5,642 bases of DNA from Pseudobdellovibrionaceae bacterium. GTDB taxonomy: Bacteria > Bdellovibrionota > Bdellovibrionia > Bdellovibrionales > JAMPXM01. Under the pieces are notes generated by a model. It was not told the origin of the DNA. It worked only from the letters and a program-made list of their open reading frames with translations, and made no database searches. Both the position numbers and the translations under genes were made by a program. This document shows, in pieces, positions 5,101 to 5,642 of the stretch (within the stretch, counting starts at the first letter, position 1; every line of letters starts with the position of its first letter). The DNA lies in contig CAJYIL010000612.1 of assembly GCA_913774795.1 (NCBI GenBank), positions 1 through 5,642 of the forward strand, given 5' to 3'.

Positions 5101-5642
5101 TCAGCTCTTCTCGCCCCAGGCACACTTCGAAAAAAACCCGAGGTTCACATCTCGAAGTGTGACACCAACGGCCTGAAGCTCGTCTTGAATCGGATATCGC
5201 GTGTAGTTCTTGTAGAAGGGCTCATGAAAATTCTGGGGAAAAGATTCGAGCGCTTCATCAAAGACCGGCACGTCACCAGTTTGCAGAGAATCGACGAGTC
5301 CGTGGAATCCACCGGGCTTCAACACCCGCTGTGCTTCGCGCAAGACAGCCTGCCGTTCGTCACGCGGGAGTTCGTGAAACAAGAAGACCGAGTAGACGGC
5401 ATCGAAAGTTTGATCTTTAAACGGCAAATCCGAAGCGTTTGCCTGCACAAAATCATGAAGGTTAAACTCCGAGAGTTCGGCTTGAGCTTTTCTCAAGTAA
5501 GGCGCTGAGAGATCAACCGCGACGATCTTCGCCTTCGGAAAAGCGAGCCTCACAAAGCGTGTCGCCCGACCCGTACCCGCCGCGATTTCAAGAAAGGTCA
5601 AACCGCTGCCATCGTGATCGGCTCCGAACTTTTCTTTCAGAG
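5101..5642 (-). CDS. Class I SAM-dependent methyltransferase, N-terminus outside the window
   Basis: The visible 179 C-terminal residues form a Rossmann-type methyltransferase of the Methyltransf_11/UbiE-like kind. Motif I is LEIAAGTGRAT, the SAM-binding glycine loop. The acidic residue that binds the ribose is in VAVDLS. ASDLPFKDQTFDAVYSVFLFHELP is the next conserved block, and EAQRVLKPGGFHGLVDSL the following strand-turn. The C-terminal FHEPFYKNYTRYP segment is probably a substrate-side cap. The substrate cannot be deduced. The reading frame continues open to 5640 (LKEKFGADHDGSGL before the first strand), so the TTG at 5601 is not the start and the gene runs past the edge. It is followed by about 170 bases without a clear terminator before the HPF-like gene, in the same orientation. 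Confidence 0.9.
   Translation of the reverse strand, partial: LKEKFGADHDGSGLTFLEIAAGTGRATRFVRLAFPKAKIVAVDLSAPYLRKAQAELSEFNLHDFVQANASDLPFKDQTFDAVYSVFLFHELPRDERQAVLREAQRVLKPGGFHGLVDSLQTGDVPVFDEALESFPQNFHEPFYKNYTRYPIQDELQAVGVTLRDVNLGFFSKCAWGEKS

Noticed and set aside
5035..5508. 157-codon rightward ORF opposite the methyltransferase
   Set aside because: The leftward frame carries unmistakable SAM-binding motifs, so this is its shadow.

Overview
The window looks like ordinary chromosome from a Gram-negative bacterium of intermediate GC content. The ribosomal protein L33 has a single cysteine and a small insertion, and the regulators and gene style recall Bdellovibrio-like (Bdellovibrionota) genomes. 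That taxonomic guess rests on remembered protein flavour only. There is no phage, transposon, CRISPR or RNA gene. Seven protein genes can be supported, one of them cut by the right edge, plus one gene of 59 codons (rpmG) that is short enough to be missed easily. No gene-free stretch exceeds 300 bases.

Left part (1-2715): a MazG-like/dCTPase-like nucleotide pyrophosphohydrolase runs leftward. Diverging from it across about 64 bases is a rightward unit: a class V PLP-dependent enzyme, then a CysQ-type 3'(2'),5'-bisphosphate nucleotidase joined by a 4-base stop/start overlap, then, after a 131-base leader with possible RNA structure, rpmG. Two nearly identical hairpin terminators follow rpmG and read well in both directions.

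Middle part (2716-3386): this is the convergent boundary. Leftward genes now begin: a 90-residue stand-alone Fis-type helix-turn-helix protein that ends against the twin terminators, preceded by a spacer holding the very clear 12-bp-stem terminator of the next gene.

Right part (3387-5642): three leftward genes. First is a LysR-family regulator whose DNA-binding end resembles NhaR and whose C-terminal tail is unusual and rich in Gly and Pro. Upstream of it is a 138-residue protein of unknown function whose C-terminal half could be an HPF/RaiA-like ribosome-binding fold, with a perfect TATAAT box ahead of it. Last is a class I SAM-dependent methyltransferase lacking its N-terminus.

The genes do not make one evident pathway. 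Nucleotide clean-up (MazG-like, CysQ) and translation (L33, possibly the HPF-like protein) are the recurring themes. I see no convincing new multi-gene system. The most interesting points are the atypical class V enzyme coupled to CysQ, the twin terminators, the possible HPF-like protein and the folded rpmG leader.
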